From: Pseudo-nitzschia pungens
Lineage: Eukaryota > Bacillariophyta > Bacillariophyceae > Bacillariales > Bacillariaceae
Length of the DNA: 64,000 nt
NCBI GenBank assembly: GCA_037355855.1
Contig: CM074764.1
Coordinates: forward strand, 3,348,001 to 3,412,000
Reading direction: 5' to 3'
A program made the translations under genes and the position numbers. Within the stretch, counting starts at the first letter, position 1. Each line of letters starts with the position of its first letter. Under the pieces are notes generated by a model. That model ran no database searches. It was not told where the DNA came from and saw only the letters and a list, made by a program, of their open reading frames with translations. Shown one piece after another: positions 43,753 to 54,274 of this stretch.

Positions 43753-44534
43753 AGCTTATCTTAAGCTTGCAAAGCTGGAGATCTACAAGCCACGCAAAAC
43801 AACAAGGAACAACAACGAACGACGACGGCGAAAAGACGACGAACGCCGCTGTTACAGAAATAATTTTATACTGGATCCCCAAGCTCCCTGCTGCAAAGCC
43901 GTTCCAGATATTCTTATTCTCCTTGTTATTGCGGATATAACCATACAAACGGCGTCTCGAAACTCCAAGAACTGACGGAGAAAGAATTTTTCAAAATTCT
44001 GCTGCTGCTGCACCTACGAGACCCAAGTACAACATATAACCTTCCACTGATAGATCTGTATTCTCCGAAGACAGCTGTATCTTCCTCTGTATCCACCAGG
44101 CAAATATACCCTGTTCCTTTGCCCTGATACACCTTCTCAGATTTATCCACACCACACGAACGTTGTTTTCGAACGACAACAACGGCGTTTTTCGAACGAC
44201 AACAACGGCGTTTTCGAACAACAACAAAGTCCCTCCATAAAACGCTCAGCAACTGCTGTTTAAACGCTCAGCAACTGCTGTTTTAACCGCGTTTTCGAAC
44301 GACAACGGCGCTTTCGAACAACAACGGTATTCTAAACGTGTTTTCGAACGACAACGACAACGGCGTTTCGAACAACAACGGCGACAGCGCTTTCGAACGA
44401 CATCAGACAGCGCTCAGCAATATTTAACCTCCACTGAGTTCTCGAATACAGCTGCAATAACATCTGTATCTTCGCCCGGCATATAAACTCCCTGTTTCTG
44501 GATCTTATCCCTTCGAATTTCAGACAATTCCTTT

Positions 44535-46661
44535 ATGCCTCGTCGACGCACCCGACAAAGCGCTCCCTTTCCCCCATCCTACCAAGATCAATACAGAGAC
44601 CTCCGGTCTATTATCACTGCATCCCATTCTCTTTTTGATCGCCCAATGGCCTCTGACGAATCCGCCAACATGTCCGCTGAGCCTGCCGCAGACACTGCAA
44701 TCGCTGATGCCCCCACCAACAACACCCCAACTGAAACCACACCTGATGATACCGCCGCCAGCCCACTCCCAAGGGCTGCCAGCAACCTTACCACACACTT
44801 CGATCATCATTGTGCTCGTGCCCTTGCCGCACTGTTTGACGTCAGTGATCCGCAATCCTTACTCTGTAATGCTCTCATTGCTTCTGGTATTACCACATGG
44901 CGAAAATTCATTCGATTGACTGCGCCCATTGTCAACCAACTCCAGTACCGTGATACTCGCAACAACTACTTTGACCTTCCCCCTTTCACCTCTATCCAAC
45001 TGCTTCAATTTGTTAAATTCCGTGACCACCTCAATGCCTCGAAACAACCTTATCGTGATGTCACTCTTTACACGGCTGACGCATTTGATGCTTTTGTTGA
45101 CAATCTCGATGATGGTACTATCATGTGTCCTCCACGGTCATCTGTTCCTTCCCCCAGCTCCATTTCCCCTTCCACTCTCAGGACCTCTAAAAGCGAAGAC
45201 CAAATCAAGTTTGAACAATGGAGCAAACGATCCCATGACGTCACTGTTTTCAATGTTTATAAAAATGACGCCCGTTTTGAAACCTGGGTCACTGGATTTC
45301 GTGCCCAGCTGGCTGAATATGATATTGATGTCGACACCTTCCTTGACCCTGACTGGGACCATTCCAATCTTACCCCATTTGGAAAGAAATTGTTCAACAA
45401 GCAATGCAAATTCTTTTGGGTCCTCTTACTTCGGGTCTTCCGCTCTGACCTTTCCTACACCTGTGTCCAGAGTCACACCAGCACATGCGATGGCAGAGCT
45501 GCCTACTTTGAGTTCCTCAACCTCCGAGAATCCACACACACTCATGAATTTGATGTGGCTGGACAATCACAGCTCCTTCAACGCCTCAACCTCGCCGACT
45601 GGAAGGACTCCACTGTCCGTTTCCTTACTAAATGGTTTGAAATCTACGACAATCTCTGCCAGATGACTGCTCCTGCTCTCCCAATGAAATATCACATGCT
45701 TCGTTCCACTCTTCTCCATGCTGTTGCTTATGATGCTAGCCTCAGTGACCAATTTTCTAAGATTCCGATGCCTTCTGCACATGCCTCTGATTCCGTTGAA
45801 GTTAAACACATTCTTCAACTCAAGACCACGCTACTTGCCGAAGCCACTCGATTGGATGCACGTGCTGTTCTCACATTACCCAAATCAAGAGCTGATATGA
45901 ACTTCCAGGCCAATTTTCACAGTGCCTTCCCTTATCTTGACTCCTCTGCATTCACCGATGACTTTGTCAATGACGTTCACACCTACGCTGCGTTCCGTGC
46001 TAGTTCCACATCTGATAGCTCTGTTGACCCTTTGGCCTTGTCCCATCGGCTTCCCCATGCCATATGGTCTACCTTGAGCCCTGTTGCTAAGCAACTCTGG
46101 ACTCAATTTCCATTTGCTGACCGCCAAACGCTTGTTCTCAACCTGAACCCCAACAAATTTCATGAGCCTCAACCCAGTCCCACGCCTGGTTCTGGCCAAC
46201 CTGTTGGACGTCAAGCATACTTCCATTCCACCCATGCTTCCCCTGAACAAACTAGTCCTGATCCCTTTTCCAGTGCTCCTCCTGATGACTTGTCACCTGA
46301 TCCTGGTACGGACGCCTCCGATGCTCTGGTTACCCAATGGATTGCCCGGCAGCACGGTTCCCAACCCACCGGCTCATACCAACACCTTGCCAAGCAGGGC
46401 TCTCTATATACACACCCAACACGTTCTTCCACCATCGGGAAATCACCTTCCAAATCCAAGCTTCCCCTCGCCTCTTCCATGTCACCTGGCCATCCAGCTC
46501 GGCTCCTTGCTGACAACCCCAAGGCCCCTACCAAACTCGTTGCCCGCATGGCTGATGGCTCTCAATCTGTTGTTGCCCACTTCGATGATCCTATCGCTGG
46601 CCAGTCTGTTACTCATCTTCTCCAAACCCACACCAGTCCTCACAACTGGTCACTCTGCTAA
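44535..46661 (+). CDS. Gag-like protein of copy C (708 aa)
   Basis: Intact. Differs from copy A by about two residues (SSISPST for SSVSPST, LFNKQCKFF for LFDKQCKFF). Architecture as in copy A: acidic N-terminal tract, capsid-like body, LPHAIWSTLSPVAKQLW motif, no zinc knuckle, no enzymes. Near-identity with A at 28 kb distance points to a single recent burst. The 5' leader with TTCGAACGACAAC repeats (44160-44400) is also nearly the same. Confidence 0.82.
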   Translation: MPRRRTRQSAPFPPSYQDQYRDLRSIITASHSLFDRPMASDESANMSAEPAADTAIADAPTNNTPTETTPDDTAASPLPRAASNLTTHFDHHCARALAALFDVSDPQSLLCNALIASGITTWRKFIRLTAPIVNQLQYRDTRNNYFDLPPFTSIQLLQFVKFRDHLNASKQPYRDVTLYTADAFDAFVDNLDDGTIMCPPRSSVPSPSSISPSTLRTSKSEDQIKFEQWSKRSHDVTVFNVYKNDARFETWVTGFRAQLAEYDIDVDTFLDPDWDHSNLTPFGKKLFNKQCKFFWVLLLRVFRSDLSYTCVQSHTSTCDGRAAYFEFLNLRESTHTHEFDVAGQSQLLQRLNLADWKDSTVRFLTKWFEIYDNLCQMTAPALPMKYHMLRSTLLHAVAYDASLSDQFSKIPMPSAHASDSVEVKHILQLKTTLLAEATRLDARAVLTLPKSRADMNFQANFHSAFPYLDSSAFTDDFVNDVHTYAAFRASSTSDSSVDPLALSHRLPHAIWSTLSPVAKQLWTQFPFADRQTLVLNLNPNKFHEPQPSPTPGSGQPVGRQAYFHSTHASPEQTSPDPFSSAPPDDLSPDPGTDASDALVTQWIARQHGSQPTGSYQHLAKQGSLYTHPTRSSTIGKSPSKSKLPLASSMSPGHPARLLADNPKAPTKLVARMADGSQSVVAHFDDPIAGQSVTHLLQTHTSPHNWSLC

Positions 46662-46927
46662 CGTGCTTCCATTTCTGTCTCCTTCTTGTCCTCTGCCTCA
46701 TTCCCTTTCGTCATCTGGGGCGTTCTCTTCAGAGATGCCATTGGCAATATGCAGAGTCCCAACAACCTCCGCTCATACAGATCCCACACCAAACATGGGG
46801 CGCATCTTCCAGCTGATATCGCCCAACAACAGGGCGCATCTTCAGGCTCTGTGCCATTACAACCAGCAATATCTCCAAGCTTGCTCCTTATTCCCTGAGC
46901 TAAATTCAGCTACATTTTAACACTAAT

Positions 46928-47468
46928 GCTTTCCCGAAAAATGATTATTATACCAATTTGTGAAGGAGGTCATTGGACAGTGGCAGCTGTAATTTCAAAA
47001 AAGAAAGATCAAGCCGTTATACTATACTTCGACTCACTACAAGAGTTTAGGGGGCATGCAACTTGCGAGGAACGAAAGTTGGAGATGATTAAAGAATACT
47101 TTAGATGGGTTATTCCCAAATTGACGTTGGCAACAATTTGGTGTCATCTTCCTGGGCAGAAAAATACTGTTGACTGTGGAGTTTTTGTCTGTTTATACCT
47201 ATGTTGGCTGCTACAACACAGAGTGACTCTTACAGATTTTGTCAAAACATCGGGACGTTCTTTGGTAGCGTTTGCTGAAGATAAAAATAATCAGAAAGTG
47301 GTGAATGAAATGTCACCGTCGGAGTTCCGTAAACAATTGAAGAAAGCGATGAAGGAGATGGGTAAATCTTGGAAGGATAGAAAGGGAAAGAACAATGATA
47401 AGGATAATGGAAAGGATAATGATCAATCCAATCAAGAGGATGACGAATATGGATTTGTGTTTGAATGA
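46928..47468 (+). CDS. Ulp1 (C48) protease domain, C-terminal part of the MULE protein
   Basis: Continues the MULE frame after one CTAAT is removed (TTGL | MLSRKMIIIPI). It has the C48 catalytic set: His in GGHWTVAAV (codon 46971), Asp in LYFDSL (47031), oxyanion Gln in LPGQKN (47157) and nucleophile Cys in VDCGVFVC (47175), all in canonical order and spacing. It ends in a Lys/Asp/Asn-rich tail (KDRKGKNNDKDNGKDN). Such domains cleave SUMO or related modifiers; in plant MULEs their role is unknown. With the upstream part the protein would be about 2,131 residues. No stop or frameshift is seen outside the insertion. Confidence 0.85.
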
Positions 47469-48700
47469 TCTCAATCTGGACTGAAAAATGCATGTACGGT
47501 AAACGTGCACGGGATAACATGCACGGGATAAGACGTAGATAAGTCTGAAACCTAACGCAATAATCCGAATAATTGTTAGTTAATAGATTTGCACGGTAAC
47601 ATGTATTCACGGGATAACATGCACGGGATAAGACGAAGATAGGTCTGAAACGTAATGTATTAAACGTAATGTATTACTGCGAATAATTGTTACTTAACGT
47701 ATTTTATTTGTTACTTAACGTATTTTTTTATTGTCATTTTTTTGATAACATGCGCTGGATGCACGAGTTGATATGGGATAACATGCACGGGAACTCAAAT
47801 AATTTTTATTTAATGGATGGGATGCACGAGTTGATATGGGATAACATGCACACGGGAACTCAAATAATTTTTAATTAATGGATCTTTTAATTTTTTTGTT
47901 GATAACACGCACGGGATAATATGGGATAAAAAGCACGGGAACTCAAATAACATGCACACATGCATGGGATGCACGGGATGACAACGGGTATAACTATTAC
48001 ATGAACTGGAACATGAACTGGAACGGGAACTGGAACGGGAACAACATAATGCAAACAAACGGGAACATACATGCACGGGATGACAACTGGAAGGGGAACA
48101 TGACGGGAACATGAACTGGAACATGAACTGGAACGGGAACTGGAACGGGAACAACATAATGCAAACAAACGGGAACATACATGCACGGGATGACAACTGG
48201 AAGGGGAACATGACGGGAACATGAACGGGATGAACTGAAACATGAACTGGAACGGCAACAACATAATGGAAACAAACGGGAACATACATGCACGGGATGA
48301 CCACGGGATGACAACGAAACGTGAATAACACAAATAACATGGGATAAAATGCGCTGAACGATTACATGGACGGGATAACGACGGGATGACGGAACATGAA
48401 CGGCATGCAATGAAAACAAACGGGAACATGAACGGAAACATGCATACATGCACGGGATAACATGCGCGGCAACATACCAGCAAGGGATGACAACGAAACG
48501 TGAATAACACGGCATGCACGGGATAACATGCGCGACAACGAAACGTGAATAACACGAATAAAAAGGGATACCGGAACAAGAACGGGAACAGAAAGGGAGG
48601 ATGAATGGGAACATGAACGGAATGGAGATTGATAAGATGAACATGAATGGCATGCAGATGGATTGGATTGACTGGAAGATGAAGGTATTGTAGAAACGGG
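47469..48700. repeat. CATGCACGGGATAA / GAACGGGAAC repeat tract
   Basis: Degenerate ACATGCACGGGATAA(C/G) words from 47505, then a perfect or near-perfect ~117-bp tandem pair (about 48000-48116 and 48117-48233) with AACATGAACTGGAACGGGAA, ACAACATAATGCAAACAAAC and GGGATGACAACTGGAAGGGG, then more degenerate copies. Frames on the minus strand are repeat translations. Confidence 0.9.
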
Positions 48701-48822
48701 GATCGTTTTATATAATATGTTTATTTATGTTACTTATGGGATTATGAGAATTTTTTAATTATAGGACACATACGTAGATAGAATTGATAGAAATGATTTA
48801 ACAAGTATCGCGCCACTTCTTT

Positions 48823-49332
48823 TCAAATACCGGTACCACCCGACTTCTTTCTCTTCTTTTTATTTTTACTCGTCTTCTCACTCATCTTCTCACTATTCAT
48901 GATTTTGGTAGTTGTATTATGGCTCTTCCAAAATGTTTTCCATTCTTCGATGTTTTTTTTCTCAGCTTCGGTTTGTACTCTGTTTTTTTTTCTTTCCTGG
49001 ATTCTTTCATCCTGTAGTCTTAAGATTGTGCGGAAAGTATCGTGGTCCATTTTCGCCCGTTTGGGTTTGACCTTCGTAGTTTTCTTATCTTTACTCTTCG
49101 AAACTTTGTAACGGCTTCTTCTGTGTTCTCGAACAAGTATTGTTCCATCGCCATTCACATCACTACTTCCTTTTGTTCCGCTGACATCGGTCTTCGACTT
49201 GTCAGGTGTAACCTTTCCCATCCGTCTTACGTCATCGTCACCACTCCAAAATCGAGACGAATCCCATGCACCGTAATGACTGATCTCATTTTCCAATTCT
49301 TCCTCGTCATCATGTTGAGTAATTACATTCAT
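48823..49332 (-). CDS. Hypothetical charged protein, 169 aa, convergent to the MULE gene
   Basis: Not a recognised family. Starts with ATG at 49332 (MNVITQHDDEEELENEI), with a central basic segment (RRSRYKVSKSKDKKTTKVKPKRAK), a predicted helical stretch DHDTFRTILRLQDERIQERKKNRVQTEAEKK, and a Lys-rich nuclear-localisation-like end (KNKKKRKK). It is not made of tandem repeats, unlike most frames nearby, and is transcribed toward the MULE-Ulp1 gene. MuDR-type elements carry a second convergent gene, so it may be an accessory gene of the same element. That is inference from position only. Confidence 0.45.
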   Translation of the reverse strand: MNVITQHDDEEELENEISHYGAWDSSRFWSGDDDVRRMGKVTPDKSKTDVSGTKGSSDVNGDGTILVREHRRSRYKVSKSKDKKTTKVKPKRAKMDHDTFRTILRLQDERIQERKKNRVQTEAEKKNIEEWKTFWKSHNTTTKIMNSEKMSEKTSKNKKKRKKSGGTGI

Positions 49333-50029
49333 GTTTGATCAGTGGTGCATTATGTAGTTTTGTTGCAAATGTGATCAGTAGTGGAATTGTGTGTGGTTGT
49401 TGTCACGAATAAAAATTATTCTCGGATGCAATCGGATGCCATCATAAGAAAATTTCACCTTGGATGATAAATTCGGAACGCATATCTGGTAGATGAGACA
49501 CAAAATATTGACTTCGGAAAATATTGGGAACGCAAATCTGGTACAATGGTATATTCGTCATCCAACCAAACGCCGGCAAGCCAGGCTTTATTATTTTATT
49601 GATTTGAATTTGATAATATTTTTTTCGAATGACATTACTTAAGTGTTTATGATAAAGAATTACTTAAGTGGTTAATTGATAGCGATTTAAAGAAAATTCG
49701 CAAAATAAGACCACTAGTTAAAAATCGGATGAGTTAGCGTGTCCGACCGTCCCATGTTATGGTTGTCGTAGACCGATTTACTCCACTGGGTATTTCAAGT
49801 GGGTCGTTCAATGGGGTAGTTGTAGTTGTAGTCAACTGTAATCAGCTATGTAGTTGTGTGTTGTTGGGTTGTATGAACGTACCGCGTTTATTTGTACCGC
49901 GTTTGGTCGGTCGTTCAGATCACTTCGGTCGTACGGTCAACCGGTCGAACTATGGGTTGTGTACGGTCAACCCGTTAGTTGTAGTAGATAGTTCAACCTG
50001 TTGACCGGGTAGATGTAGTAATCGGTAAC
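49333..50029. other. Non-coding stretch
   Basis: Contains ACGCAAATCTGGTA (49530-49543), also at 36969-36982 in the same orientation, and GTAGTTGTAGTTGTAGT-type repetition near 49815. No gene. Confidence 0.4.
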
Positions 50030-50800
50030 CCGGTATAGGTCAGTGTACCTCATTAAAACGGGTCGTTGTACCGGATTACCGGATTAAAACGGGTCGTCGT
50101 ACCGGGTCAAAACGGGTCGTCGTACCGGGTCGTCGTCGACATACCGGATTAAAACCGGTCGTTATACCGGTTTGGTACCGGATTAAAACCGGTCGTTGTA
50201 CCGGATTAAAACCGGTCGTTGTACCGGGTCAAAACCGGTCGGTCAAAACGGGTCGTTGTAGCGGGTCGAAAACGGGTCGTTGTAGCTGGTCGTACCGGGT
50301 CAAAACCGGTCGGTCAAAACGGGTCGTTCTAGCGGGTCTTACCGGTTTGGTACCGGGTCAAAACGGGTCGTTCGTACCGGTTAAACCGGTCGGTCAAAAC
50401 GGGTCGTTCTAGCGGGTCGTACCGGTTTGGTACCGGGTCAAAACGGGTCGTTGTACCGGGGTCGTACCGGTTTGGTACCGGGTCAAAACGGGTCGTTGTA
50501 CCGGTTTTGTACACGGTCGTAGCGGTTTGGATTAAAACGGGTTTAACCCGTCGTTATACCGGTTTGGTACCGGATTAAGGTCGTTGTACTGGGTCAAAAC
50601 CGGTCGGTCAAAACCGGTCGGTCAAAACGGTCAAAACCGGTCGGTCAAAACGGGTCGTTGTAGTGGGTCGTACCGGTTTGGTACCGGATTAAAACGGGTC
50701 GTTGTACCGGAAACCGGTCGTTGTACCATGTCTTTATATAACCAGGGTGGTTGTACCGGATTAAACCGGGTCGTTGTAACGGATTAAACCAGGTTGCCCC
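50030..50800. repeat. Degenerate ACCGG…AAAACGGGTCGTTGTACCGG array
   Basis: Dozens of interleaved TACCGG(A/G)TTAAAACGGGTCGTTG and GGTCAAAACCGGTCGGTCAA words with no fixed period. Confidence 0.92.
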
Positions 50801-50849
50801 CGACACTAAAAAATACACTAAAAGTAACTACTAAACTATAAAATGAGTT

Positions 50850-51170
50850 ATGTAAATCAATACATGGAATATTTCCACCATTCCAGCGTCAATAGTCCTC
50901 ACCCTATGTATGCTTGGGACTATGAAAAAAGTCTGAGTGAGCAAGACCCAATACTTTGGATGTCACATCTATTTAATGTACATTTCCTCCAGTACTGGCA
51001 TATTTCACTAGAAAATATACAAAATGACCTATGTAAATTCAGAAATGGATTATTTCCACCATTCCAGCGTCAATAGTCCTCACCCTATGTATGCTTGGGA
51101 CTATGAAAAAAGTCTGAGTCCAAAATACCCAATACTTTGGATGTCACATCTATTGGATGTACTTTGGGAT
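50850..51170. repeat. 187-bp repeat, composite tract 2, module a
   Basis: Same unit as 6500-6900 (CCTCACCCTATGTATGCTTG at 50898 and 51080; ACATTTCCTCCAGTACTGGC at 50980). Confidence 0.9.
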
Positions 51171-51662
51171 GATACTGGATGGTACTAGGCCCCTCCAATA
51201 GGATAGATATGTATCATAGTTACATACCTTAGCTCTTAAGAGATGAATACCATGTTAGAATATCTACAAGATGCTAACTGAACAGGATGCTAAGCAGGAT
51301 ACTAAGCAGGATGCTAAGCAGGATGCTAAGCAGGATGCTAAGCTGGATGCTGGGCCCTTGTAGTAGAATTTGTACCAGATCTACATACCCTATCACTTAT
51401 CAGATCAATATTAGGAGATCTACAGGGGGTGCTAACTAATTAACCGAACTCTACTGTGCTAAGGGGGACACTTAACATGATGCTAAGCAGGATGCTGGGC
51501 CTTGTATGTAGAACTTGTACCAGATCTACATACCCTAGCTCTTATCAGAGCAATATTGGGAGATCTACAGGGGGTGCTAACTAATTAACTGAACTATACT
51601 TTGCTAAGGGGGACACTTAACAGGATGCTGCTGGGCCTTGTATGTAGAACTTGTACCAGATC
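51171..51662. repeat. 148-bp repeat, composite tract 2, module b
   Basis: Units with GATCTACAGGGGGTGCTAACTA, CAGGATGCTAAGCAGGATGC and TTGTACCAGATCTACATA, as at 6905-7434. Confidence 0.9.
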
Positions 51663-51775
51663 TACATAGTGTTTAGCTTTGCTTGCTGCTTTGCTTGCTG
51701 CTTTGCTTGCTGCTTTGCTTGCTGCTTTGCTTGCTGCTTTGCTTGCTGCTTTGCTTAGTGTTTTGCTTGGATGTA
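51663..51775. repeat. 12-bp array, composite tract 2, module c
   Basis: About eight CTTGCTGCTTTG units and one TTTTGCTTAGTG, as at 7990-8110. Confidence 0.95.
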
Positions 51776-52290
51776 CGGTAGGGTGCTACTAACTGTTTTG
51801 CTTGCTGTTATATTTGCAATCAACAAACATCATAGGGGTTGAAAGAAACAAACCACAGGTTGGATCGTGGGGGTTTAAAGAAACAAACCACTGGCTTGGA
51901 TCGTAGGGGATGAAGGGAGATTAACAACGCTTTGAGTTACAAGGGAGGTGAACAACGCTTTGAGTTACAAAGGAGATCTAGTACAACGCTGCAGCCTACG
52001 TTAAATTATTGTTTAATATTAATAGAGGATCAGCTCTCAGTATGATTTTGCGTGATATGTAGGTGCTCACAATAGTACGCAGGATCGTAGGGGTTGGAAG
52101 GAACAAACCACAGACTTGGAATCACACACCGGGTCGGATCGACGGATCGTAGGGGTTCAAAGGAACACGGTTGGTTGGAGTCACTCACAGGCTTGGAATC
52201 GGTCGACTACCACACAGACTTGGAATCGATCGTAGGGGGAATGAATACCAAATCGATCTACCACACAGGCTTGGGGCTTGGGATGAATCG
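51776..52290. repeat. Linker and GATCGTAGGGG units of composite tract 2
   Basis: 51885-52005 matches the 8205-8305 linker (GTTACAAGGGAGGTGAACAACGC…GCAGCCTACGTTA). 52085-52270 holds a few (A)TCGATCGTAGGGGGAATGAATACCA units as at 8401-9112. Confidence 0.82.
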
Positions 52291-53365
52291 TATGGTTCAA
52301 TCAATCGGATGATGAATCGTAGTAGGGTTGCTGAATCGATCGGGGTTTGGGATGAATCGTAGTAGGGTTGCTGAATCGATCGATCGGGGTTTGGGATGAA
52401 TCGTAGTAGGGTTGCTGAATCGATCGGGGTTTGGAAAAATCGTAGTAGGGTTGCTGAATCGATCGGGGTTTGGAAAAATCGTAGTAGGGTTGCTGAATCG
52501 ATCGGGGTTTGGGATGTTTGGGGTGAATCGTAGTTGGGTTGCTGAATCGATCAGGGTTTGGAAAAATTGTAGGGTTGCTGAATCGATCGGGGTTTGGGAT
52601 GAATCGTAGTAGGGTTGCTGAATCGATCAGGGTTTGGAAAAATCGTAGTAGGGTTGCTGAATCGATCGGGGTTTGGGATGAATCGTAGTAGGGTTGCTGA
52701 ATCGATCGGGGTTTGGGTTGCTGAATCGATCGGGGTTTGGAAAAATCGTAGTAGGGTTGCTGAATCGATCGGGGTTTGGGATGAATCGTAGTAGGGTTGC
52801 TGAATCGATCGGGGTTTGGAAAAATCGTAGTAGGGTTGCTGAATCGATCGGGGTTTGGAAAAATCGTAGTAGGGTTGCTGAATCGATCGGGGTTTGGAAA
52901 AATCGTAGTAGGGTTGCTGAATCGATCGGGGTTTGGAAAAATCGTAGTAGGGTTGCTGAATCGATCGGGGTTTGGAAAAATCGTAGTAGGGTTGCTGAAT
53001 CAATCGGGGTTTGGAAAAATCGTAGTAGGGTTGCTGAATCGATCGGGGTTTGGGATGAATCGTAGTAGGGTTGCTGAATCGATCGGGGTTTGGGTTGCTG
53101 AATCGATCGGGGTTTGGGATGAATCGTAGTAGGGTTCTTGCTGAATCGATCGGGGTTTGGGGTGAATCGTAGGGTTGCTGAATCGATCGGGGTTTGGGAT
53201 GAATCGTAGTAGGGTTGCTGAATCGATCGGGGTTTGGAAAAATCGTAGTAGGGTTGCTGAATCGATCGGGGTTTGGAAAAATCGTAGTAGGGTTGCTGAA
53301 TCGATCGGGGTTTGGGTTGCTGAATCGATCGGGGTTTGGGATGAATCGTAGTAGGGTTGCTGAAG
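52291..53365. repeat. 39-bp tandem array GGTTGCTGAATCGATCGGGG…
   Basis: About 26 units of GGTTGCTGAATCGATCGGGG + TTTGGAAAAATCGTAGTAG, some with TTTGGGATGAATCGTAGTAG or shortened. A 39-bp period keeps all frames open (minus-strand frame of 337 codons with 13-residue repeats); not a gene. Confidence 0.97.
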
Positions 53366-53744
53366 AACACTGACGTTCTCTTCTTAATCCTCGACGCGAA
53401 AACCAAGAACTTGACCGTGTTGAAGTGTTTACCAATCGGTATTCCTTCTTGTACCACTTCAAGGAGGTTATTCGGACTAAAATACAATGAGCAAAAGAGC
53501 CTACCGTAGGGCGGGTTCTAGTATTCGTTCTCGTGACGGAGTGCAATAAAGCAACTCTACTCAAAATAAGTCGGATTGTGAATCGAAACAGCAGTGATTT
53601 GTGTTATTCCTGAAAATAGTGAGTGGAGCACAAAAAAAGTGATTACGGGAAGGAGCAAAATACAGTGATTTAAAATACAGTGATTTGCAAAAGAAAAATA
53701 CAGTGAATTAATACAGAGTGGGTGTCGTCGGGTCGGGTCGTTTT
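53366..53744. other. Module shared with 9113-9480
   Basis: GAGGTTATTCGGACTAAAATACAATGAGC, GACGGAGTGCAATAAAGCAACTCTACTC and AGTCGGATTGTGAATCGAAACAGCA match the end of composite tract 1. Followed by AATACAGTGATTT repeats (53640-53710). Confidence 0.75.
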
Positions 53745-54250
53745 TGACACCCATATTGTCATAATGACGTAAAAGATACCAAAAAATAATAATAAATCAA
53801 ATATACGTCATTACGGTGATTAAAGTTACTTCGTATTTAAATACGTATATTAATATTATTGTCATACCGTAATGACGTACCGGTAAGTTACCATAGGATC
53901 GAATTTTTTTCTACTGATATTCCTGTACAGTTTGTACTGAAAAATCGAATTTATTGTCATAATGACGTAAAAGATACCAAAAAATAATAATAATAAATCA
54001 AATATACGTCATTACGGTGATTAAAGTTACTTCGTATTTAAATACGTATATTATTGTTATTATTGTCATACCGTAATGACGTACCGGTAAGTTACCATAG
54101 GATCGAATTTTTGTTGGGGTGTACAGTTTGTACTGAAAAATCGATTTTTTTGATTGGCTCAACCGGTGGGTGTCGTCGGGTCGGGTCCTTTTTGACACCC
54201 ATATTGTCATAATGACGTAAAAGATACTTGTACCAAAAAATAATAATAAT
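53745..54250. repeat. ~195-bp tandem duplication with TGACGT inverted repeats
   Basis: 53757-53950 and 53955-54145 are close copies (TTGTCATAATGACGTAAAAGATACC, TACGTCATTACGGTGATTAAAG, CATACCGTAATGACGTACCGG). CGTCATTACGG and CCGTAATGACG form an inverted pair inside each copy. A third partial start is at 54207. Confidence 0.9.
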
Positions 54251-54274
54251 AATAATATTCTTGAGCGATACGCT

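Larger units (their letters stand above)
43313..46922 (+). mobile_element. Gag-only LTR retrotransposon, copy C, 3'-deleted
   Basis: 3,610 bp, TSD CTAAT at 43308-43312 and 46923-46927. 5' LTR 43313-43738 is complete (426 bp, same type as copy A). Only the last ~65 bp of the 3' LTR remains: the sequence jumps from the region after Gag (GGCTCTGTGCCAT) to CCATTACAACCAGC of the LTR, at TGCCAT present on both sides. That removes the hairpins, polypurine tract and LTR start. Gag is intact. It disrupts the Ulp1 domain of the MULE gene. Confidence 0.93.

Noticed and set aside
47810..48653. Long Cys/Ser/Phe/Val-rich minus-strand frames
   Set aside because: Translations of the GAACGGGAAC/CATGCACGGG tract; three overlapping frames show the same low-complexity composition.
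36969..49543. ACGCAAATCTGGTA on both sides of the MULE locus as terminal inverted repeats
   Set aside because: The two copies (36969-36982 and 49530-49543) are in the same orientation, not inverted, and similar words are clustered around both; MULE ends remain unknown.
52551..53564. 337-codon minus-strand frame with 13-residue repeats (NPDRFSNPTTIFP type)
   Set aside because: It is the 39-bp tandem array read in frame; overlapping frames on both strands are equally open, as expected when the period is a multiple of three.
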